Shown: in pieces, positions 63,173-64,000 of the stretch | Numbering within the stretch: the stretch's first letter is position 1 | Layout: each line of letters begins with the position of its first letter | Assembly (NCBI RefSeq): GCF_002968335.2 | Contig: NZ_CP134398.1 | Location: forward strand, 2,852,001 to 2,916,000 | DNA: 64,000 nucleotides | Origin: Mycobacterium sp. ITM-2016-00316 | GTDB taxonomy: Bacteria; Actinomycetota; Actinomycetes; Mycobacteriales; Mycobacteriaceae | Direction: 5' to 3' | Translations under genes and position numbers: made by a program | Notes under the pieces: generated by a model | What the model was told of the DNA's origin: nothing | What the model saw: only the letters and a program-made list of their open reading frames with translations | The model's database searches: none

Positions 63173-64000
63173 GTGACCATCCCCACCCCTGATCGGCCGG
63201 CCGGCGTCTGGCGTTTCGCAGAGTTCGTGCTGGACACCCAGCGCTACGAGCTGCGCCGCGACGGCCAGTCGGTGCACGTCGAGCCCCAGGTCTTTGATGT
63301 ACTGACCCAGCTGGTGTCCCACCACGACCGTTTTGTCACCAAGGAGGAGCTGTTCGACTCGGTCTGGGGTGGCCGATTCGTCGGCGAGGCCGCCCTGACC
63401 AGCCGGATCAAGGCCGCCCGCCGGGCACTCGGTGACGACGGCGAATCCCAGCGCTTCATCCGCACCGTCCGGGGCCGGGGCTACCAGTTCGTCGGCACCC
63501 TGACCGAGGACGTGGCCACCCCGCCCGAACAGGCCCCGGCACCGCGCCAGCACATCGCCTTCTGCCGCGCCGCCGATGGCGTGCGACTGGCCTACGCGGT
63601 GGCCGGGGACGGCCCGCCGCTGGTGCGGGCGGCCAACTGGATGACCCACCTCGGCTATGACATCGAGAGCCCGGTGTGGCGGCACTGGGTACGTGATCTC
63701 GCGCACGCGCACACCTTCATCCGCTATGACGAACGTGGCTGCGGACTCTCGGACTGGGATACCGGGGACTTCACCTTCGACGACTGGGTCACCGATCTGG
63801 AGTCTGTGGTCGAAGCGCTTGGCCTGGAACGCTTTCCGCTGCTAGGGGTGTCCCAGGGCGGCGCGGTCGCGGTGGCCTACGCGGCCCGCCATCCCGAACG
63901 GGTGTCCCATCTGGTGCTGTGCGGCGCCTACGCCCGCGGGCGGGCCGTGCGTGCGGTGGGCGAGGACGAGAAGCGGGCCGCAGCACTGGATCTGGACCTG
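63173..64000 (+). CDS. Winged-helix / alpha-beta hydrolase fusion (3' truncated)
   Basis: Open from GTG 63173 to the window edge (276 codons). Residues about 8-105 form an OmpR/CadC-type DNA-binding domain: FAEFVLDTQRYELRRDGQSVHVEPQVFDVLTQLV, ALTSRIKAARRALGD, IRTVRGRGYQFVG. After a short proline-rich linker an alpha/beta hydrolase starts (RLAYAVAGDGPPLV, RYDERGCGLSDWD) with the nucleophile Ser in LGVSQGGAVAVAYAARHPERV. Such fusions occur in mycobacteria, sometimes with a further cyclase or LuxR domain; the end is unseen. Confidence 0.85.
   Translation, partial: MTIPTPDRPAGVWRFAEFVLDTQRYELRRDGQSVHVEPQVFDVLTQLVSHHDRFVTKEELFDSVWGGRFVGEAALTSRIKAARRALGDDGESQRFIRTVRGRGYQFVGTLTEDVATPPEQAPAPRQHIAFCRAADGVRLAYAVAGDGPPLVRAANWMTHLGYDIESPVWRHWVRDLAHAHTFIRYDERGCGLSDWDTGDFTFDDWVTDLESVVEALGLERFPLLGVSQGGAVAVAYAARHPERVSHLVLCGAYARGRAVRAVGEDEKRAAALDLDL

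Overview
This is a GC-rich chromosomal window from a mycobacterium, most likely a fast-growing, saprophytic (Mycolicibacterium-type) species. The evidence is the Pup-proteasome locus (mpa, dop, pup, prcB, prcA, pafA, pafB, pafC), RbpA, F420-type flavin/PPOX proteins, Mtb12-family antigens, HelY, separate Lnt and Ppm1 genes, and heavy GTG/TTG and leaderless start use. From memory, gene order follows the M. tuberculosis interval running from metH (Rv2124c) down to rbpA (Rv2050), with a different set of accessory genes inserted. No rRNA, tRNA, CRISPR array, insertion sequence or prophage gene was seen.

Layout. 1-13.8 kb: the 3' end of metH, an NAD(P)-binding protein, a frameshifted HAD phosphatase, a sugar MFS porter, a GGDEF-EAL c-di-GMP enzyme, hisE-hisG, a DUF4126 membrane protein with an FAD oxidoreductase, then a long minus-strand run (RecB-like nuclease, thioesterase, membrane protein, DinB protein, ArsR, SRPBCC, flavodoxin). 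13.8-18.4 kb: trmI, lipoprotein and Mtb12-like gene, mpa and an unknown co-directional gene. 18.4-27.7 kb: an accessory block (LysR/EamA pair, DUF732 protein, membrane protein, convergent histidine kinase and response regulator, ectABCD) that separates mpa from dop. 27.7-39.4 kb: dop-pup-prcB-prcA, pafA-pafB-pafC, tatA-tatC, helY and a DUF4333 protein. 39.4-43.2 kb: 5'-3' exonuclease, VOC protein, PepE, F420-type reductase, SDR. 43.2-55.8 kb: cobalamin genes cobL-M-K (+), cobG-H-IJ (-) and cobN (+), with a TetR/phosphotransferase pair and a sulfate-ester dioxygenase between them. 55.8-64 kb: PPOX-purU-PPOX, FxsA, amidohydrolase, lnt, ppm1, rbpA, a small zinc-finger-like protein, and a truncated winged-helix/hydrolase fusion.

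How the genes work together. The Pup system tags (PafA), deamidates or removes (Dop), unfolds (Mpa) and degrades (PrcAB) proteins, and PafB-PafC are the linked WYL transcription factors of the DNA-damage response. ectABCD makes ectoine and hydroxyectoine; its 460-bp upstream region carries CRP-like and GlnR/OmpR-like motifs. The cob genes cover corrin-ring methylation, reduction and cobalt insertion. Lnt and Ppm1 act in lipoprotein acylation and in making the polyprenol-phosphate mannose used for envelope glycolipids.

Main caution. Three genes (HAD phosphatase, amidohydrolase, ppm1) each lack exactly one G in or beside a short G run. Restoring one base gives full-length family members in each case. 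One of these losses fuses the amidohydrolase reading frame to lnt as an apparent 1,121-residue protein. A uniform one-G deletion pattern that hits a gene expected to be essential looks more like base-calling error than biology. I saw no convincing wholly new system. The best candidates for new biology are the ectoine island with its two-component pair inside the proteasome locus, the unknown gene directly behind mpa, and several well-formed operator sites.
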